In this document: positions 1-13,631 of the stretch, piece by piece
Layout of the letters: the number at the start of each line of letters is the position of its first letter
Numbering within the stretch: position 1 is the stretch's first letter
NCBI RefSeq assembly: GCF_036417845.1
Contig: NC_089981.1
Span: forward strand, 20,232,001-20,296,000
Length of the DNA: 64,000 bases
Source: Apteryx mantelli
Taxonomy: Eukaryota; Chordata; Aves; Apterygiformes; Apterygidae
Reading direction: 5' to 3'
The notes under the pieces: model-generated
Database searches by the model: none
What the model was told of the DNA's origin: nothing
Seen by the model: the letters and a program-made list of their open reading frames with translations, nothing else
Translations under genes and position numbers: made by a program

Positions 1-2559
1 TTTAAAAACATCTACATAAAATCATTAGAACCTGGCATCTGGAATGCTGCACCTCACCTAGAAGAAAAAAAAACACAAAAATAATTCAAATTAACAAGGC
101 AAGAGAAGAGAAACAGCCATGTTACTTACTAGAACAACACAGAGCTCCCCAGGATGCTGAGCATGCATTTATTTAAAGAGGGGAAACACAGCCCAGCAGA
201 TTTCAAACCACGGCCACAAGTCGAACGATGCCCGATTTCCGAGCCCAGCTCTGACACAGGTCGACGCCGCGGCCCCGGGCATCTCACCTACCATCAGCGT
301 CCCTTTTCGCATCGGCAAAACCGGGGTAATGACCGCCCCGTGGAGGCTGTCCTTAGCCACGGGATCCTCCGCTGCAGCCTGCCATGTCACCTCCCCTCCC
401 CGAGGCCCTTTCTGCTCGCGCACCACGGAAGGTGCTGAGCGCTCTTGGCAAGCGCTATCCCCCTCTGCTCAACGCAGGGAGAACCGAGACAAAAAACCCG
501 CCCAAGAGCGCGGAAGAAACCTATGCCGAGCCCGGAGTAAGACGAGGGACGCCGAGGCTTCTCATCCAACGCTCTCGTGCCTTTCTGAAGTTATAACTCA
601 AGTGCCGATGCCACGAAATGCCTGGTCCCTTGAGGCGAAGGGGCTAGTCGGAGGTTTAGAGACTTAATGCAAGGGTGGAGGCTGAAGGAGGAAAAGACAG
701 ACGGGAATCTCATCCCCTTCCCCCTCGAGGGTATGAGGGAAGCGAGGTCCGTGGAGAACATCAGCCTCTTGACTGGAGAAGGCACGTGTAGCTCCGGACA
801 AAGGAGAGCTCAGGTGGCACTGAACAGCCCCGGTTTATGACGCCTTTGAGAACATGTCACCCTTGATTGATCACCAGGGTGTAGGAGGGCAGGTCGGATT
901 ATTTCCACGTAGAAAACAGGGGGGGGGAAAAACAAACCTTTCTGAAAATGCAGGCAGGAGGCAACGACCTGCCCCAAACTCCAAGCGCCCGCGAACCCAC
1001 CACAGCTCAGGACCAAGCCGGACACCGATTATATTTCACCGATTACTGTCGTTAGAGCAACTTCGCCTCCGTCCAGCTTCACGTGTCATGCGTCCTCCAC
1101 TTCGCTGCCTCCTGGTTTTACCACGAAGCCTCTGTTACATTATAGATCCAAACACCGAGCCCACAACAGCTTGTTCGCTTTTGTGCTCCAGTTCTGCCCT
1201 CTTTTGCTCCCCCCAGCTTTTCCTTAGGGGTGGACAGGGAAATTTCAGTGCTGACTAAAACATTCGTGCAGGCTGGGAGAACTGCAGCGCGGAATTAAAG
1301 GCGCATTTAATGACTAGAATATATTACAATTAAATCAGTTCAGTCACAAAACAAGGCGTCAGTCACTCGGGCTGACTAATCGCGAAACCTCTCCCACTGC
1401 GGAGGAGCTCTGCCTTTGCAGAAACTAAGCTGCGCTTTTAAAACTAAGTTTTGGGCCCTTGCGACCGAAAGGCAACCTGGCATAAGGCAACAGCGCTGTA
1501 CTGATATGCCTGAATTTGCAGGCGGTTTCGCCTGGTGGCAGCCCTCGACTGTGGCAAGTTTAAGGGTAAAACCAGGAAAACCACAGCTCCCCGGAAAGCA
1601 GCTGCCCTGCAGCTTCTCTCTAGTGTCTCCCAAATAAAACTCTGGGCTGCAACGACCCACGACGCGAACGACAGGACCTCAACGTTGGGGGAAAGAGCCC
1701 GACGTGTCCCAAAGATAACCGCTCATGTGCTATCGGAAAGTAATTTTAATCGGAAGTAACTGCTGCGCTATTACAGACGGAGCGTAATTCTAGCAGTAGG
1801 TTACGCTGAAGTTTAAAGATGACATCACTGCTAATTACTTTAGCAGAAGCAAGCTGCTAACGCGCTCATCTGCTGCAGCAGAACATCCCAGCCCTTTGAA
1901 AAGCTCCTCCATAAAAACAAAGCCACACCTCGAATTCAAACATACTAGCAAACGCCAGAAGTTTTTCCTTTAATATTCCCCCACCGGAGATCTTTCCCGT
2001 TTCCAAAGCTTTCCCTACACAGCGTCGTTAGTATTCTCTTTGATCAAGGCAGATGCTTGCCCGAAACGCTTCGCCCTCCAAGCCAGGCCTTCCCCAGATC
2101 CTGTCTCAGGGTGACCCAGGTCCTGCCTGCACTGTTCCCAAGTCCCCACTTAACCATAGGTGCACAAGATGAAGTTAAGTGCTCCGACTCTTCACACTGG
2201 GTGATCTGGCGTGCTCCGGCATTTGCAAAGGTCCACATGCAAGCTCAGCTCAGCGCAGAAAACCACAGCCAGGCAACGCAGAAGAGGGGCACAAACTCCT
2301 CATCAAAAAAAAGGGAGCAAGATGAAAAGATAACTGTTCGTGGGATGGTCTTCCTGAAGAAGCAGCAAGTGCGAGGGGAAAAAAGTCCAAAAAAGAGAAA
2401 AGAACCACAACAAAAACAACACCAGTAGCAACACCTCAGTGAGAGGTATCTTCTGCCTTCTTTTTAGGCGGCGAGAAGAGAGTATAAACCACCTGGCTCA
2501 CTTAGATCCGACTATCCTTGTCGTTTAACCTGGCGTCAAGGAGAAACGCGAGCTCCAAA

Positions 2560-3500
2560 CAAATTCTACCGATTTGGGCCTCGTTCGCATTGATTCTCCC
2601 AAATACATGATTTCTCACCTAGCCTCCTCTCTCCATAGGACTGCGACCTGCCTACCTCTGGTCCCTCCTCCGTTCCCTCTCCCTTCTTTCCAGATCCTCT
2701 CTCTTACTTCATCCCCATCCATGAAGGCCCACTCAGACTTCCCGGCTCTAAAAACTCCCGGCCTCAACTCACTTATCCGAGGAGTACAAACGCTCTGCTC
2801 CCGTCTCCGAGTCTCTTCCCTCTGCCACTTCCAGCCTAACAACTCCTCCTTTCCACGCTTCTCCGGGCCTGCCCTCAACTCAGCCCTACTCCCTTCCCCT
2901 CCCAATCAAGCTCGCCTGGGTTTGTGCGTCACTGCTCACTCCCTTCTCCTTCGGCATTTCTGGCTGCTCTTCCCATCTTGGCACCCCTTTTTCAGGGTAT
3001 TTTCCTTGCTCCTCTCCGTTCAGCACCTTCAGAGCACGAGTCCGGGCTTCTCTCAGCCCCGTGGATTCAGGCAGCACAAACAGAAAGTTCCCAAGCCGAC
3101 CACTCCCTTGTTCCCGCTCTCCGGTCCCACAGCGAGCCTCAGCACCTGACAGTGTCTCATCTGCTCTCTGATCTTTTTCCGATACTTCAGTTTTCCAGAG
3201 GCAACCCTTTTTTCCAGGCTCACCACCGCGCCGTTTGCGCTAATCCCCCTCTGCGTCCACGTCTTCTTTTCCAGTCTCATGGGCTCCCCTCTACCAATAT
3301 GAGAGGGCTGCATCTATCTTCTCGCATGTCCGTTGCTGGGCACTTTATCGCTTTCACATCTCCTCCCTCAGGACATTTCCAGTGCAATTGCTGTCACCTT
3401 CCATTTCTCTTTCAGTCTGAATCGCCTGTTCTTCAGTTAAGGGCCTGTATAGTCTCTAATTTCCTCTTCTTCCAGCACCTGCTTCTTGAAGCTCTTCTTT
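2560..3500 (+). other. pyrimidine-rich block
   Basis: The plus strand is strongly enriched in C and T for about 0.9 kb, mostly as short CCTCTC/TTCC runs. Stop codons need purines, so the skew leaves long open frames (up to 265 codons, ending at 3721) that match no protein I know. I regard them as noncoding. Confidence 0.5.
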
Positions 3501-5029
3501 CTGAAGCAGCGGACAGGACAAGAAACCTGCCTCACCATACTCTTCCCGTCTTCGTCGGGTTAGGGGAAACACGTTTAACCATCTCACAACATTCCCTTGC
3601 TATTTCTATTACTGTCAATAACCACCGCAGTTCCTCAAAGTCCTCCTACCCCGGAAGACAGGAACACGCACGTCAACATCACAAGCTTCCCTTAAACACG
3701 CCGCCTTTCGTTACCGCCTGAGGAAAGGAGCGTAATGCCACGGAGAAGAGAGAGTTCAACCTCAGTGACTAGTTCCCAAACGTGCGTCGCTTCACCGGCC
3801 GTAACCGTCATCTGCAGCTACCTACCTACTCCAAACTCGTCCAGCTGAGTTTCCATAGCACGGGTCAAACAGACAAACAATTCCTTCCACGTGACGCAAT
3901 TCCCAGACAGGGCAGCTCCAGGATCGCGTGAAGACAACACGTGCTTTACCTGTTCCCACTGTGTTTTAACTACACCTAGGAGTTACTCAGAGGAGCCAAC
4001 TCCAGAGCTAGTCGCTCTCTATCGTCCCGAGCCTTGGTACCCTCAATCTCCCACAGTTAAAACCAAGTGAGGCGGCCAGCCCAAGATCGCAGACTCCCCC
4101 TTTTTGCCACAGAATCCTCAATTGATACCGACAACAAAGCCAAAGAGAGCTGCACAATCAGCTCTCATCTCCTGTCGGGATTTAAGAGCTGTCAGAGTTA
4201 GGAGAGAGCAAGAGCCTTCTTAAACCTGCCAGCTAGGAACCGGCAACGCAGCCGAACCAGACCAAACGTCTCCCTCCGCAGACCACCAACAGGAGTACAC
4301 CGCTTATCTCCGTGACCTTCCCTGTCTTCCAGCAAGGAGAGGCACTGATGAGATCTGAAATACGTTCCAGCCAGGGCCCCTCTGCCATAGAAGGTAATTT
4401 CAATCACAGAACCTGGAGAGCGAGAAGAAGTCAAAGAAAAGCATCTTTTCAACACGGACAACAGAACTGGATTTCGACTACCGAGATGCATGCCACGTAT
4501 TAAAATAAAAAGCAAAGCCATTCTTGCATCGATAAGAGTTTAACTTCAAACAGCTGGAAGCTACACGGAAAGGTAAACATTAAGATTCCCATAGCAACGG
4601 GAAGCAGCCCGGCCTCCCCATATACAACGATTTTCTTATCATCTGTATCATGGAAATACCGGACTAGACAATTCGGGCCCTCTTGCGCTCAGCACTGTAC
4701 GCAAATATGAGCCCCTGCATCGAAGAGGCTACCTGGCAATATTTTCCTGCGTTTAATTCATACGGAGAACACGCAGCCAGGCTGCGTGTTTTCATCGTGG
4801 GGGAATTGGGAATCCCGTCCAGAACTAGGCTTCCATGGCCTTCCTTGTGTTTTCAGGCAAATAGCCCGAATTTGTGTGCATTTTTGTGCGTTTAGATGTA
4901 CCATTTTCTTCTAGAGAGGAAGAAGAGGGACAAACAAATATTTTCTTCCAGAGAACATCTAACAAGGCCAGTGTCCACTCAGTACTTACCCACCTGGCTT
5001 ATACCACTCCCATTCTTTTCCCTCTGCCC

Positions 5030-5170
5030 ATCTTAAAGTGATTTACGCAGGATTAGCCCCATTTTACAGACAAAGCAGGGAAGTCCGACGCCTCCTTCAA
5101 AGCATCCATGTCTCATTCAAAGCATCACAGTGAGCAAGGACTAAAATCCAGCTCTCTCACCGTTGTGCTA
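5030..5170 (+). repeat. possible ancient CORE-SINE/MIR-like fragment
   Basis: The segment contains CCATTTTACAGACAAAG followed about 70 bp later by CACAGTGAGCAAGGACTAAA and a CCAGCTCTCT tract. This is the order of the conserved core and tail of MIR-type SINEs. Similarity is weak and judged by eye. Confidence 0.25.
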
Positions 5171-6399
5171 TCAGAAACAACTGCCAGCGACTGAAACAAT
5201 GGGCCTAGCAATAGAGGTGCGAACTTCCCAAAATAGGCCTTGCCTAAAATAGGCGGTAAAGGTCTCCTTTTAGACCCAGGCAGTTCCGTTTAATTACCAC
5301 CCTCTAGCCTCTAGTCATGGCTACCTTGTACCTCAGAAACCAGCAGGAATTCAAGCCCCCCCTGCTAAAGAACAGAGGGTGATAATTAGATTAAACTCGC
5401 TAAGTTGATCCCAGATCAACTCTCCTCGTTTTCATCCAGACAAGGCTCTAGTCATATTTGATACCCCAGGAAAAACTCCAGGAACATCAAGCGTGTTTCC
5501 CTAAATGCCCCATTTTGGATACACGATGGAGTGAAAGCTAGAACTCCTAGAGGAAACCACTCCAGCGGAGTCACCAGTAAGGCAACGCTACAAATGCAAA
5601 GGTCATCCCTCTTTCCTGCATCAGCAAGGGAGGGTGGAGCTTTGGGGGGTTTAATCTCATCTAAGGCAGACGCAACCGAACATACAGCGGCAATAACTTG
5701 CGATTTACCCCCCTCATGCCTATAATTGGAAACTTCTGAGTAACAGTCAGGTTGAACACCTGTCAACGCAAGCTATCACACCCCCAAAACCCACAGAGCA
5801 TAACGGGGAAACGTGTTTTGAGGAGTAACTCGGATTTAGACGAAGCAGCAACATTCGGAACAGGACGCAGACAGAGCCTGAGGTTTTAACTTCTGGTCGC
5901 CGGCAGCCCGTGCGAATCAAAACACAGCAGTTCAGACACCAGGCTTTCAAAAACTAAAGTCAGAGAGATTTTATCCAAGGTACTAGGGCTACCAGCAGTG
6001 AGGACGGTCCCAGCTGCAGGAGAGCAAACGTGTCCTGGCACAGGAAACTTTCACACGGACACAACTGTTCCACCCGCTGAGCCAGGAAGGAGTCATTCGC
6101 AGAGCAACACTGCCCACTTCAAGGGCTGTAATTACCACGGGGCAGGGAAAACTGAAAAGCAAAAGCGCCCGATGCCGATGCAAAGGGAAAACGGGTGACA
6201 ACCTCTGCCTGTCGCGGGGCGAGCTCCTGGCACGGGCAATGGATCCAGTTTAGGTGCACGCCGGTCCCCCCCCCCCCCAGGAGAAGGGCCTGGCGTTCAC
6301 GGGGCCCAGCAGGAAGAAGACATCTTAGGCAGGAGCAGAAGGAAGCAGGGTTGCTGCTAAGGAGGTGCTGCATAATCACCCGGGCCATTAAGCAGGGCA

Positions 6400-7300
6400 G
6401 GGTTATTGGAGATGGCAGGCAGAGCAGGCAGGGCGGTGCGGTGCGGCCACGGCCCGGCCCGCCGCGGGGAGCCCGGGGGGGGGGGCACGGGGGGGAACGG
6501 GGGACGCCGCCCCCGCTGCGAGGGGCGGCGGGCGCAGCGCGGGGAAGGGAGCGGCGTCCTGCTCCCGCCGCCGGGCAAGGGGGGACTCGCGGGCCGCTCG
6601 GGGCGAGCGAAACGCCGCGGCGGAGCCCCGGGGAAACCAGGGCGGCACGAAGCCTCCCGGAGCAGGGAAGCGCCTCGTCGCGGGGGGGGGGAGGCCGCGG
6701 GCAGCGCGGAGCCCCGCGCCGGGCCCGGGCAGCCGCAGCCCCCCGCGAGGGGCAGGGGCAGGGCCCGGGCGGGGGGAGGCGGGCGGGCCCGGGGCGGCCC
6801 GGCGGGCCCGTGTGACTCACCGCGCGGCGCGGCCCGGAGCGGAGGGGAGCGGCGCGGAGGGGAGCGGGCGGGAGGCCGCGAGCGCGCGGCCAACGCTCCC
6901 GGCCACGAACCGTCGCCGCGCTCGGCGGCTGGGCACGACGTCACGGCCGCGCCTGCGCACGGGCCGGAAACCGGGCCCCGGCGGCGGCGCGCACCCCGGC
7001 GCCAGCGCGCGCCCCCGCCCGCGACACCTCATTGGCCGCGCCGCGGGGAACCGCCTGGAAGACACGGGGCGGGGTGGGGGAGCGCGGCGCGCATGCGCGC
7101 GCTGGAGAGGCGGGGCCTCCCGGGGCGGGGATGCGCATGCGTCAATGGTGGGCGGGCGCAGAGGCCGCCCCGCTGGGGCGGGCAAGGGCGCGTGCGCGGA
7201 ACGTACCACGTCCGGAGGTGCGCAGCGCGGGGGGGAGGGGGGCGGGGCCGCCGCTCCCCCCGCCGCGGCCCGTGGCACCGCCCGGGAGCTGAAGGGGGGC
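6400..7300. promoter_or_regulatory. CpG-island promoter, probable ZDHHC5 first exon on minus strand
   Basis: This is about 0.9 kb of very CpG-dense sequence. On the minus strand a consensus donor (CG followed by GTGAGT) lies at 6820-6819, so a noncoding exon would run leftward from about 6950 to 6821. A CRE-like CGACGTCA lies at 6936-6943. Two palindromic NRF-1-type sites lie at 7087-7100 (GCGCGCATGCGCGC) and 7131-7142 (ATGCGCATGCGT). This is a TATA-less housekeeping architecture. The ZDHHC5 assignment rests on synteny only. Confidence 0.55.
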
Positions 7301-7788
7301 GGCGGGGCCTCCATGGCATCGGGTCCAGCCCCTCTGGGATCGCAGGCGCTGTGCCCCAAAAACGCACATCGCCAGCTTTGCCCCCCCCTCCCCCAGCCAC
7401 CAGAAGGGCCCCGTCTCCCCCCAAGGCCAGGGCTGATCCCCCACCTCGCAGGGTCTCCCTCGTACCCCCATCGGGGGGGGGGGTCATTAAAGACACTGGG
7501 CCACGCGGGCGCGGGTCGCCTTCCTCTCGTCTTCCACCCGCTCCCGCTGGAGCTCAGGGGGGCGATCCGGAGAGGAAGGCTGTCGCTCCCGCTCCCACCT
7601 TTTCCCCAGCGCTTCAAGCAACAGCCCGCCTCGGTTTCCCCTGCAGAAGCCTCTCCCTGCTCGCCAGCGGCGCGTTCCCGTCGCTCGAGCTTAGGCCACG
7701 CTTCTCCTCCCCCGCCCTCCGCTTCACCCCACCGCTGAGGCGCCAGGACAAAAGTTCACGGGGCGTCGGAAAGCCCAAGTCTAGAAAT

Positions 7789-7794
7789 TTTAAT
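7789..7794 (-). terminator. CLP1: CLP1 poly(A) signal ATTAAA
   Basis: Minus-strand ATTAAA lies about 285 nt past the CLP1 stop codon and is followed by a T-rich stretch. It is the only good signal between the CLP1 stop and the CpG island. Confidence 0.5.
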
Positions 7795-8076
7795 AATAAA
7801 AGTTATAAAAGGATATAAAAATTGAGCAGCAAGCCTCTCGCATGAGAGGGCTCGGCAGCACTCGCTGGCATGTAAGAAGGGGCGAAGCGGCCAGACTTCG
7901 GGGCCAGAAACCTGCCGGATGAAGGAGAAAGAACACAGGCGAGCAGACAACTTCCCACCGCACAGGACGAGCCAGGCGGCAAATGTCTTCTCACTCCCCA
8001 GGAAGTCTGAGGTGTGGGGCTGCCCCCCATGTTGCTCCCGTCTCCAAGGAGACTCCCTGTTTTTTCCCCGCTGCTT

Positions 8077-10179
<2,103 letters not shown>

Positions 10180-10579
10180 TCAGCCCTCCGCCGCCGCCGC
10201 CGCCGTGCTGCGGGGCGGCACAGGGCAACGGGGGGCGTCGGGAGGAGCAGGGCGGCCCCTTCCCCAGCCCTGTCGGGGGAGCCGCCCCCCCTCCCTGGGG
10301 TCCCTGCTCCTCCCCTCCCCCAAGCCTGGGGCTGCCCGCACCACCTCGGGGTCCCCGGCCCTCGCCCGGCCCGGTTCAGTGGATTCCCGCCACGTCTCCG
10401 GCCCGGTTCGGGGGTCCCCGGCCCGGTTCGGAGCTTCGCGGCCCTCCCTCGACGCCGCTCCGGGGTCGCCGCCCTGCCCCAACCCCCAGGCACGGGGGCG
10501 CCCCCCTCCCCGGTTCACCGCCCCCCGCGGACGTTGCCATGGCACCCGCCGGTGCCCCCCAACTCACCCACCCCCTTAC

Positions 10580-10680
10580 CGGGGCGCTTGCAGAGTCCTC
10601 GCACTTCCGGCCCGGGGGCGTCACTAAGCTGCGCCGGAAGTGAGGTCACGCGAGCGACCCCTCGCCGGGCCCGTTGGGGG
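10580..10680 (-). promoter_or_regulatory. CLP1: CLP1 core promoter and noncoding exon 1
   Basis: Two ETS-type CCGGAAGTG motifs on the minus strand (about 10603-10611 and 10633-10641) flank the likely start. A good donor (CG followed by GTAAGG) lies at 10579-10578. Paired ETS sites without a TATA box are typical of housekeeping promoters. Confidence 0.5.
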
Positions 10681-10845
10681 CAGATGGGAGGGGGCGTTGT
10701 CATGGCACCCGCGCGCGGGGCCTCCTGGGTGACGCGTCCTTCTCGGGTGACGCGCTGCCTCGGGCGCGCAGGCGCGGAGGTGCGCGGTGTCCGCTGGGAG
10801 GCGTAGTCCAGGGCGCTGCCGGCGGAGCCGCTGCCCTCCCGGCTC

Positions 10846-10994
10846 ATTTGCATATCGTGTGCATGTCACGCTTGGGGCCCGCCCCCCTTTGCGTCACGTG
10901 TCCTCCGCATGCCGTTTGCATCTCGTCAGAACGTGCCCGCGGTCCCGTCAGAACGCGCCCCTCCATTTGCATCTCGTTTGCATCTCATTTGCAT
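10846..10994 (+). promoter_or_regulatory. cluster of octamer (ATTTGCAT) motifs
   Basis: Perfect ATTTGCAT lies at 10846-10853, 10965-10972 and 10987-10994. GTTTGCAT variants lie at 10914-10921 and 10976-10983. The last three sit 11 bp apart, each followed by CTC or similar. The cluster is in the divergent spacer between CLP1 and YPEL4 and could bind POU-domain factors. Function is inferred. Confidence 0.5.
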
Positions 10995-11547
10995 GCCGCC
11001 CTCCGGTCTAATTTGCGTCTCCTCGGTGTGCGCCCCCCGAGGCGGCTCCCCCGGAGGGGGGGGCACGGGGGGGCACAGAGGGACCGGGGACACGGTGGCG
11101 GCGCGGGTGGGGGGTGTGTGTGCTGGGGTGACGTCAGGGCGCGGGGGGTGACGTCAGGGTGCGGGCGGTGACGCGGCAGCGGCATGAGTCACGCGGCCGT
11201 GATGCAGCCGCGGCCGCCCGGTGCCCCCCGCCCGGCACCGCCGCCAGCGGGACGCGGGGACGCGGGGACGCGGACGGGCGGACAGGCGGTGAGCCCGCCC
11301 CCCCGGGGCGCCCCTCCGCCGCGACCCCCTCCCCTTCGGGGCCCCCCGCCCCCTATTTTGGGGGGGGGAGCAGGGAGCTGGGCAGCCCCCCCCCCCCCCA
11401 CGTCACTGCTGGGCTGAGCTGGGCCGGCCTCAGCCGGAGGGGCGGGCGGAGCTGGGACACAGGGGAGATTTGGGGGGCGCGGGGGGGGGGTGAGGGGCAG
11501 CGCTGCCCCCCCCCACCGCGCCCTCCCCGTTCCCCCCCCCCGCACAG

Positions 11548-13273
11548 GCCGCCCCCCCTTTTCGGCCCGCGTCTCGCCTGGGGGGGGCCCGGGGCCGCGC
11601 CGCCCCCCCGAGCTCGGCCGCCGCGGAAAGACGGCTCTAAGCGCCGTGCTGCGCTGCTTCCCCTGCGAGCGCCTGTGCGGGGGGTGCGCGGTGCCGCCCG
11701 CGCCGCCGCCGCCCGCCGGGGCCCTGCCGCCCGCCGCCGCCGCCGCCCGCCGCCGCCGGCCCGCCGCCGCCCGCCTGCCGCCCCGCACCTTCCGCAGCTA
11801 CCTGCCGCGCTCGCACCGCACCTACAGCTGCGTCCACTGCCGCGCGCACCTGGCCCGCCACGAGGAGCTCATCTCCAAGGTGCCCCCGGCACGGCGAGGG
11901 TGTCCTGTCCCCCCCCGCCCCCGGGTACCGCCGCTGCGGCGAGCACCCCCCCCCCGGTGTGCCCATCGCGGTGGGTGTGTCCCCTCGGTGTCCCCATTGG
12001 GGCGAGCACGCCCCCCCCGGTGTGCCCGTCGCGGTGGATATCGCCCCTCGGTGTCCCCATTGGGGCGAGCATCCCCCCCCCCCAGTGTGCCCGTCGCGGT
12101 GGGTGTGTCCCCTCGGTGTCCCCATCGCAGCGAGTGTCCCCCCCCCATTGGGGTGAGTGGCCCTCTCGGTGTCCCCATTGCGGTGGGTGGCCCCCTCGGT
12201 GTCCCCATTGGGGTGAGCATCCCCCCCCCCCCGGTGTGCCCATCGCGGTGGGTATCCCCCCTTGGTGTCTCCATCGCAGCGAGTGTCCCCCCCCAACTGG
12301 GGTGAGCGGCCCCCTTGGCGTCCCCATTGCGGTGGCCCACCCCAGTGTCCCCACTGCAGCGGGTATCCCCCCACATTGTCCCCCTTGGAGTGGGTGTCCC
12401 CCCCATTGTCCCCATCACAGCGAGTGTCCCCCCCCCAGTGTCCCTATTGCAGTGAGTGTCCCTCCCCATTGGGGTGAGCGTCCCCCTCAGTGTCCCCATT
12501 GCAGTGGGTGCCCCCCCTCTGGTGTCCCCATCACAGTGAGTGACACCCCCCCATTGTCTCCATTGCGGCGAGCATCCCTCCACGTTGTCCCCACTGGGCT
12601 GAGTGTCCCCCTCGGTGTCCCCATCGCATTGAACATCATCCCCCTCATTGTCCCCAGTGTGGCGAGCGTCCCCCTTGGGGGGGGTCCCCCCCGCCCCGGT
12701 GCCCCCACTGCAGCAAGGGTCCCCCCCAGTGTCCCCAGCGTGGGGGGGGCATGTGTTGTGTCCCCCCCCCAGTGCCCCTGGTGTGCTGCATGCCGGGGCA
12801 GTGGCTAGGGGACGGCGGCACCACAGCGGGGGCAGGAGGGACATGGGGGGGGGCCACCGGTGACCCCCGCCGTGTCCCCCGCAGTCCTTCCAGGGCAGCC
12901 ACGGCCGTGCCTACCTGTTCAACTCGGTGTGAGTAGCCGCAGGCGCGGGGGGGGGGGGGGGGGGCACCTGGGGGGGGGGGCCGCTGCGACGGGGGTGGGA
13001 GGGGGGGGGACTGTGGGGGCAGGGGGGGCTCCCCGCCGGGCTGCTGTGGGGAGCGGGGCCGCAGGCAGCAGGGCCGCGCGGGGGGCCCGCCGTGCCCCCC
13101 CCCACCCCCCCCGTGCCGGCGCCCGCCGTGCCCCACGGTGCCCGCGTCCCCCCCCGCCGCAGTGTTAACGTGGGCTGCGGCCCCGCTGAGCAGCGCCTCC
13201 TGCTCACCGGCCTCCCACTCCGTGGCCGACATCTTCTGCGAGAGCTGCAAGACCACGCTGGGCTGGGAAATAC
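11548..13273 (+). CDS. YPEL4: YPEL4, yippee-like zinc-binding protein (3' end lost in gap)
   Basis: Small yippee-domain protein of the nucleus and centrosome region, built round a zinc site made by two CxxC pairs. Exons are: from an acceptor at 11546-11547 to 11879 ([18 protein letters not shown], first CxxC), 12885-12928 ([14 protein letters not shown]) and 13163-13273 ([16 protein letters not shown], then [11 protein letters not shown] with the second CxxC). The last exon, about 30 residues ending MVKDNGWD in human, must lie in the N gap. The third exon carries two extra bases at homopolymers (one C after the codons for TGL, one G in the codons for GWKY), so it does not read through as given. 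The start is unresolved: no ATG lies in frame after the acceptor. Candidates are 11184 in a possible upstream exon (donor 11289) and 11490. The Pro/Arg/Ala-rich stretch before TFRSYLP is unlike human YPEL4. Confidence 0.85.
11885..12870 (+). repeat. YPEL4 intron 1 minisatellite, about 21-bp unit
   Basis: Copies of GTGTCCCCATTGGGGTGAG-like units are separated by C runs. In places three units form a 63-64-bp higher-order period. The array fills the intron between the first two yippee exons. Long open frames across it are composition artefacts. Confidence 0.85.
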
Positions 13274-13352
13274 GTGAGTGCCCCCCCCCCCCGCCCCCCC
13301 CCCACCACCACCCCGGGGTGCCCCCCGTGCCCGCCGCGGGCCTCACGGCGCA

Positions 13353-13552
13353 NNNNNNNNNNNNNNNNNNNNNNNNNNNNNNNNNNNNNNNNNNNNNNNN
13401 NNNNNNNNNNNNNNNNNNNNNNNNNNNNNNNNNNNNNNNNNNNNNNNNNNNNNNNNNNNNNNNNNNNNNNNNNNNNNNNNNNNNNNNNNNNNNNNNNNNN
13501 NNNNNNNNNNNNNNNNNNNNNNNNNNNNNNNNNNNNNNNNNNNNNNNNNNNN
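13353..13552. other. assembly gap (200 N)
   Basis: Exactly 200 undetermined bases, probably a placeholder of unknown true size. The last YPEL4 exon (plus strand) and the last SERPING1 exon, with the reactive-centre loop (minus strand), are both missing from the flanks and are expected here. Confidence 0.98.
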
Positions 13553-13631
13553 TCCCCCCTGCAGGAAGCAATGGCCCTCACAGGCGACGATGCCAGCAGC
13601 GGGCGCTGTGGCGCTGGGGCCTCATCCTTAC

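Larger units (their letters stand above)
1..6340 (-). other. ZDHHC5: noncoding, probable large intron 1 of ZDHHC5
   Basis: No reading frame here resembles a known protein, and GC is clearly lower than in the rest of the window. A minus-strand splice donor sits in the CpG island just to the right (6819-6820). In human, ZDHHC5 is the next gene past CLP1 in the orientation that would be minus here. I therefore infer that this is its first intron, behind a noncoding exon 1. No ZDHHC5 coding exon (DHHC-CRD) is visible. A pyrimidine-rich block (2560-3500) and a possible old SINE (5030-5170) are the only internal structure seen. Confidence 0.4.

Noticed and set aside
2924-3721. 265-codon open frame on the plus strand
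   Set aside because: The block is pyrimidine-rich, several frames are open at once and the translation resembles no protein, so base composition explains it.
1-6340. ZDHHC5 coding exons
   Set aside because: No DHHC cysteine-rich motif or transmembrane exon in any frame; at most this is the first intron.
11159-12808. 549-codon plus-strand frame over YPEL4 intron 1
   Set aside because: It runs through repeat and intron, in a different frame from the yippee exons for most of its length.
10800-13600. miR-130a precursor expected between SERPING1 and YPEL4 in human
   Set aside because: The mature sequence is not present on either strand near YPEL4. It could only be inside the gap, and birds may hold it elsewhere.
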